64,000 nt of DNA from positions 49,507 through 113,506 of the forward strand of contig DASYER010000058.1 in NCBI GenBank assembly GCA_036498905.1, written 5' to 3'. This stretch comes from DAIDKA01 sp036498905. GTDB taxonomy: Bacteria; Pseudomonadota; Gammaproteobacteria; Steroidobacterales; Steroidobacteraceae. Each line of letters begins with the position of its first letter. The stretch's first letter is position 1. Below the pieces are notes generated by a model. It saw nothing but the letters and a program-made list of their open reading frames with translations, did no database searches and was not told where the DNA came from. A program made the translations under genes and the position numbers. This document shows, in pieces, positions 1 to 10,000 of the stretch.

Positions 1-1
1 C

Positions 2-391
2 ATGATGGCCTCGGGTCTGTTTGACAGATTTCCGAAGCTGAAGATCTGCATCGGGCACATGGGTGAGGCGGTGCACTTCTGGATCTGGCGCATCACCTTC
101 ATGAACAGCCGCTCGCAGGTCATCGGCCGTGCCCCCAAGACCAGCCTGACCATGGCCGAATACTTTCAGCGCAATTTCGTGATCACCACCTCCGGCGTGG
201 AAGATCCGCTGGCGCTGGAGTATTCAATCAAGAAACTGGGAATAGACAATGTCATGTGGGCGATCGACTACCCCTACCAGCCCTCCGCCCCGGCCGTGGC
301 CTTCATGGATGCGGTGGAACTGAACCCGCAGGACAAGGCGAAGTTGTATCACCGCAATGCCGAGCGGGTGTTCCACATCAAGCCGCTATAA
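2..391 (+). CDS. Amidohydrolase-2 family protein, C-terminal part (5' end outside window)
   Basis: Only the last 129 or so residues are present; the reading frame is open to the window edge, so the true start lies upstream. The segment has the layout of the gamma-resorcylate/5-carboxyvanillate decarboxylase-like branch of amidohydrolase family 2: FPKLKICIGHMGE with a metal-ligand His, an aromatic HFWIWR stretch, EYFQRNFVITTSG, and the metal-binding Asp in WAIDYPY. Family members are metal-dependent TIM-barrel decarboxylases or hydrolases; the substrate cannot be told from this fragment. The stop codon overlaps a TATAAT box that may serve folD. Confidence 0.8.
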   Translation: MMASGLFDRFPKLKICIGHMGEAVHFWIWRITFMNSRSQVIGRAPKTSLTMAEYFQRNFVITTSGVEDPLALEYSIKKLGIDNVMWAIDYPYQPSAPAVAFMDAVELNPQDKAKLYHRNAERVFHIKPL

Positions 392-392
392 T
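387..392 (+). promoter_or_regulatory. Candidate -10 box for folD
   Basis: A consensus TATAAT overlaps the stop codon of the upstream amidohydrolase gene and lies 51 nt before the folD start codon. No convincing -35 was found at 16-18 nt. It would give a leader of about 45 nt containing a GC-rich inverted repeat. Inference from sequence only. Confidence 0.4.
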
Positions 393-443
393 GACGCGCC
401 CGTGCCCCGCGCGGGCATCCGACAATAAGCACACAGGTATTCA

Positions 444-1298
444 ATGAGCGCACGAATCATAGACGGCAAGGCGATTGCTGCAAAAATCAAAGAAGAACAG
501 AAGCAGCGCATCCTGCGCCTGCAGCAGCAGCACGGCGTGCGGCCGGGCCTGGCTGTCATCCTAGTCGGCAATGATCCGGCCTCGCAGGTCTATGTCCGCA
601 ACAAAGTGGCGGCCTGCAAGCTGGTGGGCATCCACTCGGAGCTGGTCGAAATGCCTGCCAGCGCAACCCAGGATCAACTGCTCAGCCGTATCGATGCGCT
701 CAATACCGACCCGAGCATCCACGGCATCCTGGTGCAGCTGCCGCTGCCACCGCAGATCGAAGTGCACAGCGTGCTGGAGCGCATCGACTTCCACAAGGAT
801 GTCGACGGCTTCCACCTCTACAACGTCGGCGGCCTGGTCACCGGCAACACGGTGTTTCCGCCGTGCACGCCGTACGGTGTGCAGAAGATCCTCGAACACG
901 AGAACATTCCGGTCGAAGGCCGCAATGTCGTCGTCGTCGGCGCCAGCAACATCGTCGGTAAACCGATGGCGCTGATGCTCATGCAGCAGGAAGCCACGGT
1001 ATGCATCTGCCACAAGAAAACCCGTGATCTGGGCATGTTCACCATGCTCGCCGACATCCTGGTCGTGGCGGCCGGCGTGCCGGGCCTGATCGTTCCGCAG
1101 ATGGTGCGTACCGGCGCGGTGGTGATCGATGTCGGCATCAATCGCCTGCCCGATGGCCGTATCGTCGGGGATGTGGAATTTGAAGGCGTGCGCGAGAAAG
1201 CTTCGGCCATCACACCGGTGCCGGGCGGCGTCGGACCGATGACCATCGCCATGCTGCTGTACAACACCGTGCAGTCGGCGGAGCGCTCCGTCTCCTGA
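444..1298 (+). CDS. folD: Bifunctional methylenetetrahydrofolate dehydrogenase/cyclohydrolase FolD
   Basis: Converts 5,10-methylene-THF to 10-formyl-THF in cytoplasmic one-carbon metabolism. At 284 residues it has the usual length. Catalytic Tyr50 and Lys54 sit in VYVRNKVAACK as in E. coli FolD; the substrate-site motif GILVQLPLP and the NADP-site GASNIVGKPMA are intact, and the C-terminal TPVPGGVGPMT signature is present. The ATG at 444 has a short CAGG ribosome site upstream. It shares folate metabolism with thyA and folA elsewhere in the window but is not linked to them. Confidence 0.97.
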   Translation: MSARIIDGKAIAAKIKEEQKQRILRLQQQHGVRPGLAVILVGNDPASQVYVRNKVAACKLVGIHSELVEMPASATQDQLLSRIDALNTDPSIHGILVQLPLPPQIEVHSVLERIDFHKDVDGFHLYNVGGLVTGNTVFPPCTPYGVQKILEHENIPVEGRNVVVVGASNIVGKPMALMLMQQEATVCICHKKTRDLGMFTMLADILVVAAGVPGLIVPQMVRTGAVVIDVGINRLPDGRIVGDVEFEGVREKASAITPVPGGVGPMTIAMLLYNTVQSAERSVS

Positions 1299-1324
1299 GG
1301 CAACACGACGCCCCGGAACTGATC

Positions 1325-2494
1325 GTGCACGGTGCGCCGGCCTTCAGGCGCATGAGCGTCGCGCTGCTGCTTGCGGGCTTTTCGACCTTCGCGCTGATGT
1401 ACGACGTGCAGTCGATCCTGCCGCTGTTCAGCGCGCAGTTCGGCGTCAGCGCGGCCACCGCAAGCCTTGCTGTGTCCCTCACGACCGGCACCATGGCGCT
1501 GGTGTTCATTCCGGCGGCCGTATTGTCGGATCGGATCGGGCGACGCTCGATCATGATCTTCTCGCTGGTCGCTTCGGCTGCGCTGACCTTGGTATCGGCC
1601 CTGCTACCGGGCTGGAACGAATTGCTCGTCATGCGCGCGGCCATCGGCCTTGCTCTGGCCGGATTGCCCAGTGTCGCGATGGCCTATGTTTCCGAAGAGG
1701 TCCACGCGAACTCGATCGGCTTCGCGATGGGCCTTTACATCGCCGCCTCCGCTGTCGGTGGAATGGCCGGACGGCTCGGCATGGCGCTGCTGTCGCAGTA
1801 CATCGGCTGGCGCGAAGCGATCGGACTGATGGGCGGGGCGGGACTGGTCGCAGGACTGGCCTTCGCAGTGATTGCTCCACACTCACGAGCCTTCGCTGCC
1901 ACGCACCATGATCTTCGCTCCTTGCTGAGCGTGATGCGCGGCCTGCTCGCCGATAAGGTGCTGCCGCTGCTGTATATCGAAGGCTTCCTGCTGATGGGAG
2001 TCTTCGTGACCATTTACAACTACGTCAGCTTCCGGCTCGAAGCCGCGCCCTACAACCTGAGTCAGGCGGCCGTGGGATCCGTGTTTCTGGTGTACCTGCT
2101 CGGCGCATTCAGCTCGGCCTGGATCGGCGGGCTCGCCAGCCGCCTCGGACCGCAGCGTGTCCTGTGGATGCCGATCGCGGTTCTGGCCGCGGGGATCGCA
2201 CTCACGGCGGCGCGCCCGCTCGTGGTCGTCCTGTGCGGAATCGCCATCATCACCGGTGCTTTCTTCGCGGCTCACTCCACCGCCTCCGGATGGGTGGGCC
2301 GGCGTGCCACCCGTAGCCGGGCCCAGGCCGCGGCGCTGTACCTTCTGTTTTATTACCTGGGGTCCAGCGTGCTCGGGTCAGCCGGCGGCATTGCCTGGAA
2401 TCTGGCGGCTTGGGCCGGTGTTGCAGGCTTCGCGCTGCTTCTGACCCTGGTCGCGCTCACGATCGCCATCCGACTTCTTGGCCGCGCACCCTAA
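1325..2494 (+). CDS. MFS transporter (YnfM-like drug/metabolite exporter)
   Basis: A 389-residue inner-membrane protein with about twelve hydrophobic segments. The MFS cytoplasmic loop motif between TM2 and TM3 reads LSDRIGRRSIM, and YVSEEV follows TM4. It resembles the YnfM/CynX-type DHA1 exporters; the substrate is unknown. The GTG at 1325 is the longest start; the ATG at 1352 (MSVALLLAGF) begins just before TM1 and is an equally good choice. It follows folD by 26 nt and precedes def closely. Confidence 0.85.
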   Translation: MHGAPAFRRMSVALLLAGFSTFALMYDVQSILPLFSAQFGVSAATASLAVSLTTGTMALVFIPAAVLSDRIGRRSIMIFSLVASAALTLVSALLPGWNELLVMRAAIGLALAGLPSVAMAYVSEEVHANSIGFAMGLYIAASAVGGMAGRLGMALLSQYIGWREAIGLMGGAGLVAGLAFAVIAPHSRAFAATHHDLRSLLSVMRGLLADKVLPLLYIEGFLLMGVFVTIYNYVSFRLEAAPYNLSQAAVGSVFLVYLLGAFSSAWIGGLASRLGPQRVLWMPIAVLAAGIALTAARPLVVVLCGIAIITGAFFAAHSTASGWVGRRATRSRAQAAALYLLFYYLGSSVLGSAGGIAWNLAAWAGVAGFALLLTLVALTIAIRLLGRAP

Positions 2495-2508
2495 GGCGTG
2501 CGGGCAGG

Positions 2509-2514
2509 TATCAT
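2509..2514 (+). promoter_or_regulatory. Candidate -10 box placing the def start codon at the transcription start
   Basis: TATCAT ends 7 nt before the def ATG at 2522, and no Shine-Dalgarno sequence lies between. Transcription would start at or one base before the ATG, giving a leaderless mRNA. The same geometry occurs at rlmI, lgt, a methyltransferase gene, amgK and lipA in this window. Confidence 0.4.
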
Positions 2515-2521
2515 TGCGCGT

Positions 2522-3055
2522 ATGGCAGTCCGAAATGTGCTGAAAATGGGGCATCCGCTGCTGCGGCAGGTGGCGGCGCCCGTGGAAGTGTTCGATGTGG
2601 CGCAGATGCAGCCGCTGCTCGCCGACATGGAAGACACCATGCGCGCGCTGAGCGGCGCGGGCATCGCGGCGCCGCAGATCGGCGAGAGTGTGCGGGTCGT
2701 GATCTTCGAGATGCGGGAAAACCCGCGCTATCCGCACGTGGCGCCGATCCCCTTCACCGTGCTCATCAACCCCGTGCTCGAGCCCCTGGATCAGGAAATG
2801 GAAGACGGTTGGGAGGGCTGTCTGTCCGTGCCGGGTCTGCGCGGTGTGGTCCCGCGCTACCGGCGCTTGCACTACAGCGGTCTGGACGCCCAGGGGCAGC
2901 CATTTGAGCGCACGGTGGAGGGCTTTCATGCGCGCGTCGTGCAGCATGAGGTCGACCATCTGGACGGCATCCTCTTTCCGCAGCGGATCCGGGACATGAC
3001 CCGCTTTGGATTCGAAGATGCACTGGTGGGCCAGATGGTACCCACTCCGGACTGA
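2522..3055 (+). CDS. def: Peptide deformylase
   Basis: Removes the N-formyl group from nascent proteins. All three family motifs are present: GIAAPQIG (motif 1), EGCLSVPG with the metal-ligand Cys (motif 2), and QHEVDHLDG, the HExxH metal and catalytic site (motif 3). The ATG at 2522 gives MAVRNVLKMGHPLLRQ, the normal N-terminus, and 177 residues, the usual size; an upstream in-frame GTG at 2498 would add eight unlikely residues. It is not beside fmt, its partner in many genomes. It ends 7 nt from the convergent yebC. Confidence 0.96.
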   Translation: MAVRNVLKMGHPLLRQVAAPVEVFDVAQMQPLLADMEDTMRALSGAGIAAPQIGESVRVVIFEMRENPRYPHVAPIPFTVLINPVLEPLDQEMEDGWEGCLSVPGLRGVVPRYRRLHYSGLDAQGQPFERTVEGFHARVVQHEVDHLDGILFPQRIRDMTRFGFEDALVGQMVPTPD

Positions 3056-3062
3056 GGGTTCG

Positions 3063-3785
3063 CTAGCCCAGATTGTGGAAGACGCTGTGAACGTCGTCTT
3101 CCTGCTCGAGCTTGTCGACCAGCGCGAGCACTTCGGTGGCCTCGCTTTCCGGCAGTTCGATGGGCACCGTCGGCAGATACTCGTGTTCGGCTGAAATCGG
3201 CGACAGACGACGCGCCTCCAGGGCCTCCTGGAGTTTGCCGAAATCGGCGAAGGCACAGCGGATCAGCAGCTGCGGCTCGCCCTTCTCACCGGCGCTGTCG
3301 CCCATCTCCTCCAGGCCGTGATCCATGAGGTACAGCTCCAGATCGTCATGATCGATGCCGGTCGGATCCAGGCGGAATACACCCATTTTCTTGAACTGGA
3401 AACTGACGCTGCCGCTGGTGGCCAGGTTGCCGCCATTCTTGGTGACGAGATTGCGCACCGTGGCGACAGTGCGCACCGGATTGTCGGTCGCCGTCTCGAT
3501 CAGCATCGCGACACCGTGCGGCGCATAGGCCTCGTACAGCACCTGTACGTAGTCGGCCGCGTCACGTCCGGAGGCGCGCTTGATCGCCGATTCGATCTTG
3601 TCCTTCGGCATGTTCACGGCGCGGGCATTCTGGATCGCGCGACGCAGACTCGGATTGGCCGCCGCATCGGGGCCGCCGGCCTTGGCCGACATGGTGATGT
3701 CCTTGCCGATGCGCGCGAACTGCTTGGCCATGCGGTTCCAGCGCGCGAACATCGTGGCTTTACGGACTTCGAAGATGCGACCCAT
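3063..3785 (-). CDS. yebC: YebC/PmpR family DNA-binding transcriptional regulator
   Basis: A 240-residue cytoplasmic protein that starts MGRIFEVRKATMFARWNRM and keeps the family hallmark KAGGPDAAANPSLRRAIQNA followed by NMPKDKIESAIKR. Family members are reported as transcriptional regulators and, more recently, as ribosome-associated factors that relieve stalling. In many gammaproteobacteria yebC sits with ruvC; here it stands alone between def (convergent) and a desaturase gene (same strand, upstream). Confidence 0.95.
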   Translation of the reverse strand: MGRIFEVRKATMFARWNRMAKQFARIGKDITMSAKAGGPDAAANPSLRRAIQNARAVNMPKDKIESAIKRASGRDAADYVQVLYEAYAPHGVAMLIETATDNPVRTVATVRNLVTKNGGNLATSGSVSFQFKKMGVFRLDPTGIDHDDLELYLMDHGLEEMGDSAGEKGEPQLLIRCAFADFGKLQEALEARRLSPISAEHEYLPTVPIELPESEATEVLALVDKLEQEDDVHSVFHNLG

Positions 3786-3813
3786 GTGACTGTCCCGGTG
3801 AATGCGGCCGGAT

Positions 3814-3840
3814 GTAAAAACCCCCGCTTGCGGCGGGGGT
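3814..3840 (-). terminator. Rho-independent terminator of the desaturase gene
   Basis: On the minus strand an 8-bp stem (ACCCCCGC / GCGGGGGT) with a five-base CGCAA loop is followed at once by five T. It lies 34 nt past the desaturase stop codon and before yebC, so it should separate the two transcripts. This is the only fully canonical intrinsic terminator I found in the window. Confidence 0.85.
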
Positions 3841-3873
3841 GTTGGAGATGCTTTTATTTAAAAGAGGCGCAGC

Positions 3874-5052
3874 TCAGGCCAGTTCGGCATGCAGGATGCG
3901 CAATCGGCGGCGCTGGATCTTCAGGCGCTCCTCGATTTCGCGCAGCTTGCTCTGGAAGCTCGCGTGTTCCCAATGCTCGATCACCGCGCGCTTCTTCTCT
4001 TCCAGCCACTGTTCCTTGACGCGGGTCCAGTCGGCAACCGCGGTGGCCAGGGCGTCGTATTCCTGAGCGATCTTGTTGCGCAGCTGTTCGATATGCGTCG
4101 GCGGACGATGCGTCTGCGGCATTTTGGCCAGCAGCTGCTGGGCGCGACTCAGCTGCATCGCCAGCAAAGCGCGCTGGATCTGGAAGGCCGGAGTGCGCTT
4201 CAGGCGCCGCGCGAGCCCGACGAACTGGCACGAGGCAATCAGCCATTTGGTCGGGTCCCACTGCCACCAGCGCACACCGTTGCGGTAGTCATGCGCGAAG
4301 ATGTGGTGAAAGTTGTGGTAGCCCTCACCGAAGGTCACCAGCGCCAGCACCGCGTTGTCGCGGGCCGTGTTTTCCTCGGTGTAGGGGCGCGAGCCCCACA
4401 TGTGAGCCAGGGAATTGATGAAGAACGTGAAGTGATGGCTCAGGACCAGACGCGCGACGCCGGCCAGCAGCACGGCACCCACGATGTCACCGAATGCCCA
4501 ACCCACCAGGATCGGCAGGCCGAAATTGGCGCCGATCGCGAATACGGCGTAATAGCGATGCTGAAAGGCCAGCATCTTGTCGCGCTTCAGATCCGCGATG
4601 TTCGAGAAGTCCACAAGTCCGCTCGGGTAATCGCGCAGCATCCAGCCGATGTGCGAGAACCAGAAGCCGCGACCCGCGGAGTAGGGGTCCTTTTCGTTGT
4701 CGTCCACATGCAGGTGGTGGCGACGATGGCCACTGCACCACACGAACGCGCTGTTCTGCAGCGCCATCGTGCCGAACACCAGATATAACGCCCGCAGCAG
4801 GAAGTGAGCCTCATACGCCTTGTGCGCCCACAGCCGGTGATAGCCTGCAGTGATCGACATTTCATTGGCGATGAGAAAGAACACCGCGAAAGCCCAGATG
4901 CCCGGCGAATAACCGTGCACGATGCCGTACCAGGGCACCGCGATCAGCGTGATGAGCCCCGTCAGCGTGAAGATCGCCACGTTAAGTGCAATCAGCGGTG
5001 GCTTATCGTTCCGGACGGTGTCAAGCGTAGACATGCTCTTTTTGGGCTCCAA
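3874..5052 (-). CDS. Membrane acyl-CoA (delta-9 type) fatty acid desaturase
   Basis: An integral membrane di-iron desaturase introducing a double bond in fatty acyl chains. The three histidine boxes are present: HRLWAH, HRRHHLHVD and HNFHHIFAHDYR, separated by paired hydrophobic helices. The last hundred or so residues form a charged, helical extension rich in Glu, Lys and Arg that is likely coiled coil; similar tails occur in other gammaproteobacterial members. Two starts are possible, ATG 5052 (MEPKKSMST) or ATG 5034. It probably tunes membrane fluidity. A clear terminator follows it. Confidence 0.9.
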   Translation of the reverse strand: MEPKKSMSTLDTVRNDKPPLIALNVAIFTLTGLITLIAVPWYGIVHGYSPGIWAFAVFFLIANEMSITAGYHRLWAHKAYEAHFLLRALYLVFGTMALQNSAFVWCSGHRRHHLHVDDNEKDPYSAGRGFWFSHIGWMLRDYPSGLVDFSNIADLKRDKMLAFQHRYYAVFAIGANFGLPILVGWAFGDIVGAVLLAGVARLVLSHHFTFFINSLAHMWGSRPYTEENTARDNAVLALVTFGEGYHNFHHIFAHDYRNGVRWWQWDPTKWLIASCQFVGLARRLKRTPAFQIQRALLAMQLSRAQQLLAKMPQTHRPPTHIEQLRNKIAQEYDALATAVADWTRVKEQWLEEKKRAVIEHWEHASFQSKLREIEERLKIQRRRLRILHAELA

Positions 5053-5322
5053 AAGGGCGGGGATTTAACGCCGGCACATTACCATGATCGGGCCGCTCAT
5101 GTAGGTTCGACGGGACGATCTGTGCGGCAGGTTTCATCTCCTGCGGCGTAGATTAAGGCTGCTCGCGCACTCACAGTCACCGACTATGTTGAAGCTGCCA
5201 TGCCGTTGAAGGTGGTGTCCTCGCTGAACGATAATGGGGGTTGATCCGATGAAATCAAATTGGGCTCCCGGACGCGTTCCGCGTCTCCTGGCTCCGGTTT
5301 TACATAAGGCAGCCCGCTCTCC
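5053..5322. other. Divergent intergenic region, no gene seen
   Basis: A 270-base spacer between the divergent desaturase and AcvB-like genes. It should hold both promoters, but I could not identify a convincing -35/-10 pair. A GATAAT occurs at 5230-5235. No RNA gene or repeat was recognised. Confidence 0.4.
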
Positions 5323-6756
5323 ATGCGTGTTCCGTTATTGCTTGGCTTGGTGGCGTGTGCGCTGATGGCTTCCTGTGCCCGACATTCGACCGAAACGCTC
5401 GCCCATGGGCGTTTCTCCTCCGTGGCGATATATCACCCCAATGGAAACGTGCGGGAAGTCGTCCTGTTGCTCTCCGGGGATGGGGGATGGCAGCAAGATA
5501 CCGACCAGATGGCAAGAGTTCTCCAGGGGCACGGTGCCCTGGTGCTCGGGATCGACGAGCCGGCACTGCTGGAAAGCTTCACTCGCGAGAAGGGCCAATG
5601 CTTCTTCCCGGACGGGGACCTGGAGAATCTCAGTCACTACGTCCAGGCGTATTACCGGCTGCCGACCTACATCACCCCGGTGCTCGGCGGCTACTCCGCC
5701 GGCGCAACCTTGGCCTATGCCACGGCCGCACAGGCCCCTGTGGGAATCTTTGCCGGAATACTCACCCTGGGGTTTACCCCGGATTACGAGACCCCCACGC
5801 CATTCTGCAAAGGTGCCGGACAGCACTTTGTCGTCCGCGCGGATGGCAAGGGCCTGAAATTGTTGCCTGATCCGAAGCTCGCGCTGCGCTGGGTCGACGT
5901 GCATGGTGCGCAGGACAGCGTGTGCCCGGCGCCGCAGGCCGCGGCGTTCATCGCCAAGATCCCGCATGCGCAGATTTCGCTTATCCCGGGCGTGGAACAT
6001 GACTTTGCCGATCCGCACCAGTGGAGCGCCCGGCTGCGGGCCGGGCTCGATGCCGTGACGGCCGGCACGCGCGCCGCGCAGCCGGTCGCACCATTGACCT
6101 TGAAGGACCTGCCGCTGATCGAAGTGCCGCACACGGGTGCCGGCAACGATGACCTGTTTGCCGTGCTGCTCTCCGGGGACGGCGGCTGGGCCGGCATCGA
6201 CAAGGACGTGGCCCACTCTCTGGCCGAACAGGGCATTCCGGTGGTGGGCTGGGATTCCCTGCGCTACTTCTGGACCGCGCGCACGCCCGAGGGCCTATCA
6301 CGTGATCTGGACCGGACCCTCGATTACTACGCGGCGACCTGGGGTCGCCCGCATGCGCTGCTGATCGGTTACTCGCAGGGCGCCGATGTTCTGCCCTTTG
6401 CGGTCAACCGCCTCCCCGCCGCGGCGCGCAACCGGATACTCACGACGACGCTTTTGGGTCTCGGGCGCAACGCCGCCTTCGAGTTCCATTTATCCAACTG
6501 GGTCGGACCGGCCACCGGGCTGCCGATTCTGCCCGAGTACCAGAAGATGTCGCGCGCCAAGACCCTGTGCGTCTTCGGCACCGGCGACAAGGATTCCCTG
6601 TGTGCGGATTTTCCGGCCGGCACTCCCGGAACGGTCGAACTGTCCGGTGGCCATCACTTTGATGGTGACTACGACGGTCTCGCACGCATGGCGCTTACGT
6701 TCGCGGGCCGTGCACCTACCAGTCCTCAACTCATTCCTGCAGGGGAAGCTCCATGA
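5323..6756 (+). CDS. AcvB/VirJ family protein with two alpha/beta-hydrolase domains
   Basis: A 477-residue exported protein. The N-terminus (MRVPLLLGLVACALMASC) looks like a signal peptide, possibly with a lipobox at MASC. Two VirJ-like halves can be seen: each has an LLSGDGGW motif (near residues 48 and 285) and a nucleophile-type elbow (GGYSAGA in the first half, IGYSQGAD in the second). AcvB of Agrobacterium has this two-half build and hydrolyses lysyl-phosphatidylglycerol in the periplasm. The usual partner lpiA/mprF is not beside it. It overlaps the next gene by ATGA. Confidence 0.85.
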   Translation: MRVPLLLGLVACALMASCARHSTETLAHGRFSSVAIYHPNGNVREVVLLLSGDGGWQQDTDQMARVLQGHGALVLGIDEPALLESFTREKGQCFFPDGDLENLSHYVQAYYRLPTYITPVLGGYSAGATLAYATAAQAPVGIFAGILTLGFTPDYETPTPFCKGAGQHFVVRADGKGLKLLPDPKLALRWVDVHGAQDSVCPAPQAAAFIAKIPHAQISLIPGVEHDFADPHQWSARLRAGLDAVTAGTRAAQPVAPLTLKDLPLIEVPHTGAGNDDLFAVLLSGDGGWAGIDKDVAHSLAEQGIPVVGWDSLRYFWTARTPEGLSRDLDRTLDYYAATWGRPHALLIGYSQGADVLPFAVNRLPAAARNRILTTTLLGLGRNAAFEFHLSNWVGPATGLPILPEYQKMSRAKTLCVFGTGDKDSLCADFPAGTPGTVELSGGHHFDGDYDGLARMALTFAGRAPTSPQLIPAGEAP

Positions 6757-7067
6757 TCAGCGTCAATGTCCTGTACCGCAATTCCGACTCCATCAAGTTC
6801 AACATGAACTACTACCTGGATACGCATATCCCACTGATCGGCAAGCTGCTGGGGTCCGCGCTCAAGGGCGTGCTCGTGCAGCAGGGAATCTCCGGCGGTG
6901 CCCCCGGGTCGCCTCCCGAGTTCGCCGTGATCACGGTGCTGCGTTTTGATTCCCTGGACTCCTTCCACGCGGCCTTCATACCGCACGCGCCGACCGTGAT
7001 GGCCGACGTCGTGAATTTCTCAAACGTCGAGCCCACCATTCAGTTCAGCGACGTGCGTCTGGGCTGA
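6753..7067 (+). CDS. EthD family protein
   Basis: A 104-residue ferredoxin-like fold protein of the EthD group: MISVNVLYRNSDSIKFNMNYY, then DTHIPLIGKLLG, and a phenylalanine-rich middle (FDSLDSFHAAF). EthD proteins are small dimeric alpha-beta barrel proteins found with oxygenases or as stand-alone proteins of unknown activity. It is translationally coupled to the AcvB-like gene and followed 8 nt later by lhr. The function here is unknown. Confidence 0.8.
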   Translation: MISVNVLYRNSDSIKFNMNYYLDTHIPLIGKLLGSALKGVLVQQGISGGAPGSPPEFAVITVLRFDSLDSFHAAFIPHAPTVMADVVNFSNVEPTIQFSDVRLG

Positions 7068-7075
7068 AGACTCGC

Positions 7076-10000
7076 ATGAGCGCTCTGGAGGGTTTGCATC
7101 CGGCGGTCGCCGCGTGGTTTCGGGCCAAATTTTCCGCCCCGACACCTGCGCAGGAGCAGGCTTGGCCCGCGATCCAGGCCGGTCGCAATGTATTGGTCGC
7201 CGCACCGACCGGTTCCGGCAAGACCCTCAGTGCCTTTCTGGCCGCACTCGATGAACTGGTGCGTGAAGGCCAGGCCGGGACATTGCCGGACGAGACCCGC
7301 ATCGTCTACGTGTCACCGCTCAAAGCACTGTCCAATGACATCGAGAGCAATCTGGCGGCCCCGCTGGCCGGCATCCGGGCGCAGCTGATCCGTCGCGGCC
7401 TGCCCGATGTCGATATCCGCACGGTCGTGCGCACCGGCGATACGCCACAGGCCGAGCGCGCGCGCATGCGCCGTCAGGCCCCGCACATCGTGGTCACGAC
7501 GCCCGAATCGCTGTACATCCTGCTCGGGTCCAAATCCGGCCGCGAAATGCTGCGCACCACGCGCACCGTGATCGTCGACGAAATCCACGCACTCGCCGGC
7601 AACAAGCGCGGCGCGCACCTGGCGCTGTCGCTGGAGCGCCTCGCGGCCCTGTGCGGCAAGCTCACGCGCATCGGCCTGTCTGCAACCCAGAAGCCGATCG
7701 AGGCGGTGGCCCGCTTCCTCACCGGAAGCGCGTCCATCGAGACGCATCCGGACTGCGTCGTGATCGATGCCGGACACGCCCGTTCGCGGGATCTGCAGCT
7801 GGAGCTGACCGGGGTGCCGCTGGAGGCGGTGATGTCCGGGGATGCCTGGACCTTGGTCTATGACCGGCTCGCGGCACTCGCCGCGGAACATCGCACGACG
7901 CTCATTTTCGTGAACACCCGCAAGATGACCGAGCGGCTGGCGCGGCAGCTGTCGATGCGCCTCGGAAACGAATTCGTCATGGCGCATCACGGCAGCATGG
8001 CGCGCGAGAAGCGCCACCTGGCAGAACAGCGACTGCGCGCCGGTGAACTGAAGGTGCTGGTTGCGACCGCCTCGCTCGAACTGGGTATCGACATCGGCGA
8101 TGTCGACCTGGTGTGTCAGATCGCCTCGCCGCGCTCGATCAATGCATTCCTGCAGCGCGTGGGCCGCTCGGGACATGCCGTGGGCGGAGTGTCCAAGGGC
8201 CGGTTGTTTCCGGTGTCTCGCGATGACCTGGTCGAATGCACGGCTTTGCTGCTGGCCGTGCGCGCCGGACAGCTCGATGTGCTGCATGTGCCGGACGGGA
8301 CGCTCGATGTGCTGGCCCAGCAGATCGCGGCCGAGGTCGCCTGTCGCGAATATGAGGAAGATGAACTGTATGAGCTGATGCGCCGCGCTGTGCCGTTCGC
8401 CGGCCTGTCGCGCGCAGACTTTTCCGCCGTGGTGCGCATGCTCGGTGAGGGCTTCAGCACCCGGCGCGGCCGCCGCGGTGCGCTGATTCATCATGATGCC
8501 GTCAATCACAAACTGCGCGCGCGGCGCGGGACGCGCCTCACTGCCCTGACCAGTGGCGGCGCCATTCCCGACACCGCCGACTACAAGGTGATGCTGGAGC
8601 CCGAAGCGCTCATCGTCGGCACCGTCAATGAGGACTTCGCCGTCGAGAGCAATGCGGGAGACATCTTCCAGCTCGGCAATGCATCGTATCGCGTGCTGCG
8701 TGTGGAGCGCGGCGCCATCCGGGTCGAGGATGCGAAGGGTCAACCGCCGACCATTCCCTTCTGGCTGGGCGAGGCACCGGGGCGCACCTGGGAACTGTCC
8801 GCGGCGGTGTCGCAACTGCGCGAAGGCGTGGCCGCGCGGCTTGGCGGTGATGCGCAGGCGTGGGTAATGCAGAGCACCGGCATCGGCGCTGCCGCCGCCG
8901 TTCAGCTGATTGAATATCTGGCGGCCGCCCACGGCGCGCTCGGCTGTCTGCCGACCCTGAACACCGTGGTGCTCGAGCGCTTCTTCGATGAGGCCGGCGG
9001 CATGCAGCTGCTGCTGCACGCACCCTTCGGCGCGCGGATCAATCGGGCCTGGGGCCTCGCCCTGCGCAAGCGTTTCTGCCGGCAGTTCAATTTTGAACTG
9101 CAGGCGGCGGCGACCGAGGATGCGCTGATCCTGTCGCTGACCACTGCGCATAGTTTCGAGCTGGCGGAAGTGGCGCACTATCTGCATTCGAATTCCGCCC
9201 TGCACGTCCTGACGCAGGCATTGTGCGCAGCGCCGATGTTCGCGACCCGCTGGCGCTGGGCCGCGGCGATCGCACTGGCGTTGCCGCGGTTTCGTGGCGG
9301 GCGCAAGGTACCGCCGCCCATCGCACGCATGAACGCGGAGGATCTGCTGGCCTCGGTGTTTCCGGATCAGGTCGCATGCGCGGAAAATCTCCCCGGCGAA
9401 ATCGAGATTCCCGATCACCCGCTGGTCAAACAGACCATAGCCGATTGTCTGTACGAGGCGATGGATGCTGAAGGCTGGCTGAAGATCCTGCGACGGCTGG
9501 AGGCGGGCTCGCTGCGGATGGTCGCACGCGATCTCACCGAGCCCTCACCCCTGGCGCTGGAGGTGCTCTCGGCGCGGCCGTATGCCTTCCTGGACGATGC
9601 GCCGCTCGAGGAACGGCGCACCCAGGCGGTGATGAGCCGGCGTTGGCTGGACCCGCACAGTGCGGCCGACATCGGTCGACTGGATCCGCAGGCCATCGAG
9701 AAGGTACGCGAGGAGGCCTGGCCGGACGCACAAAGTGCGGATGAACTGCACGATGCGCTGACCTGGATGGGCTACCTCACCGTCGCCGAGGTGGCCGCCA
9801 ACCCGACCTGGAGCGCGCTGATCGGAGTGCTGGTCGCCGAATCCAGGGCCGTGCTGTGGCCCGATCCCACGAAGCCGCTGTGGATTGCGAGCGATCGGCG
9901 CGCGCAGTTCGACACTGCATTTGGACCTGAGGGTACGCAGCAACTGGCGGTCATCGTCCACGGCCGTCTGGAGGGTCTGGGCCCGGTGACTGCCGCGGCA

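Noticed and set aside
2..391. Assigning the first gene as ACMS decarboxylase of the kynurenine pathway
   Set aside because: The motifs fit the wider decarboxylase-like amidohydrolase group, it is 37 kb from the kyn operon, and only the C-terminus is visible.
5250..5366. Short open frame starting MKSNWAPG upstream of the AcvB-like gene
   Set aside because: It overlaps the next gene's start, has no ribosome site and no recognisable features; likely chance.
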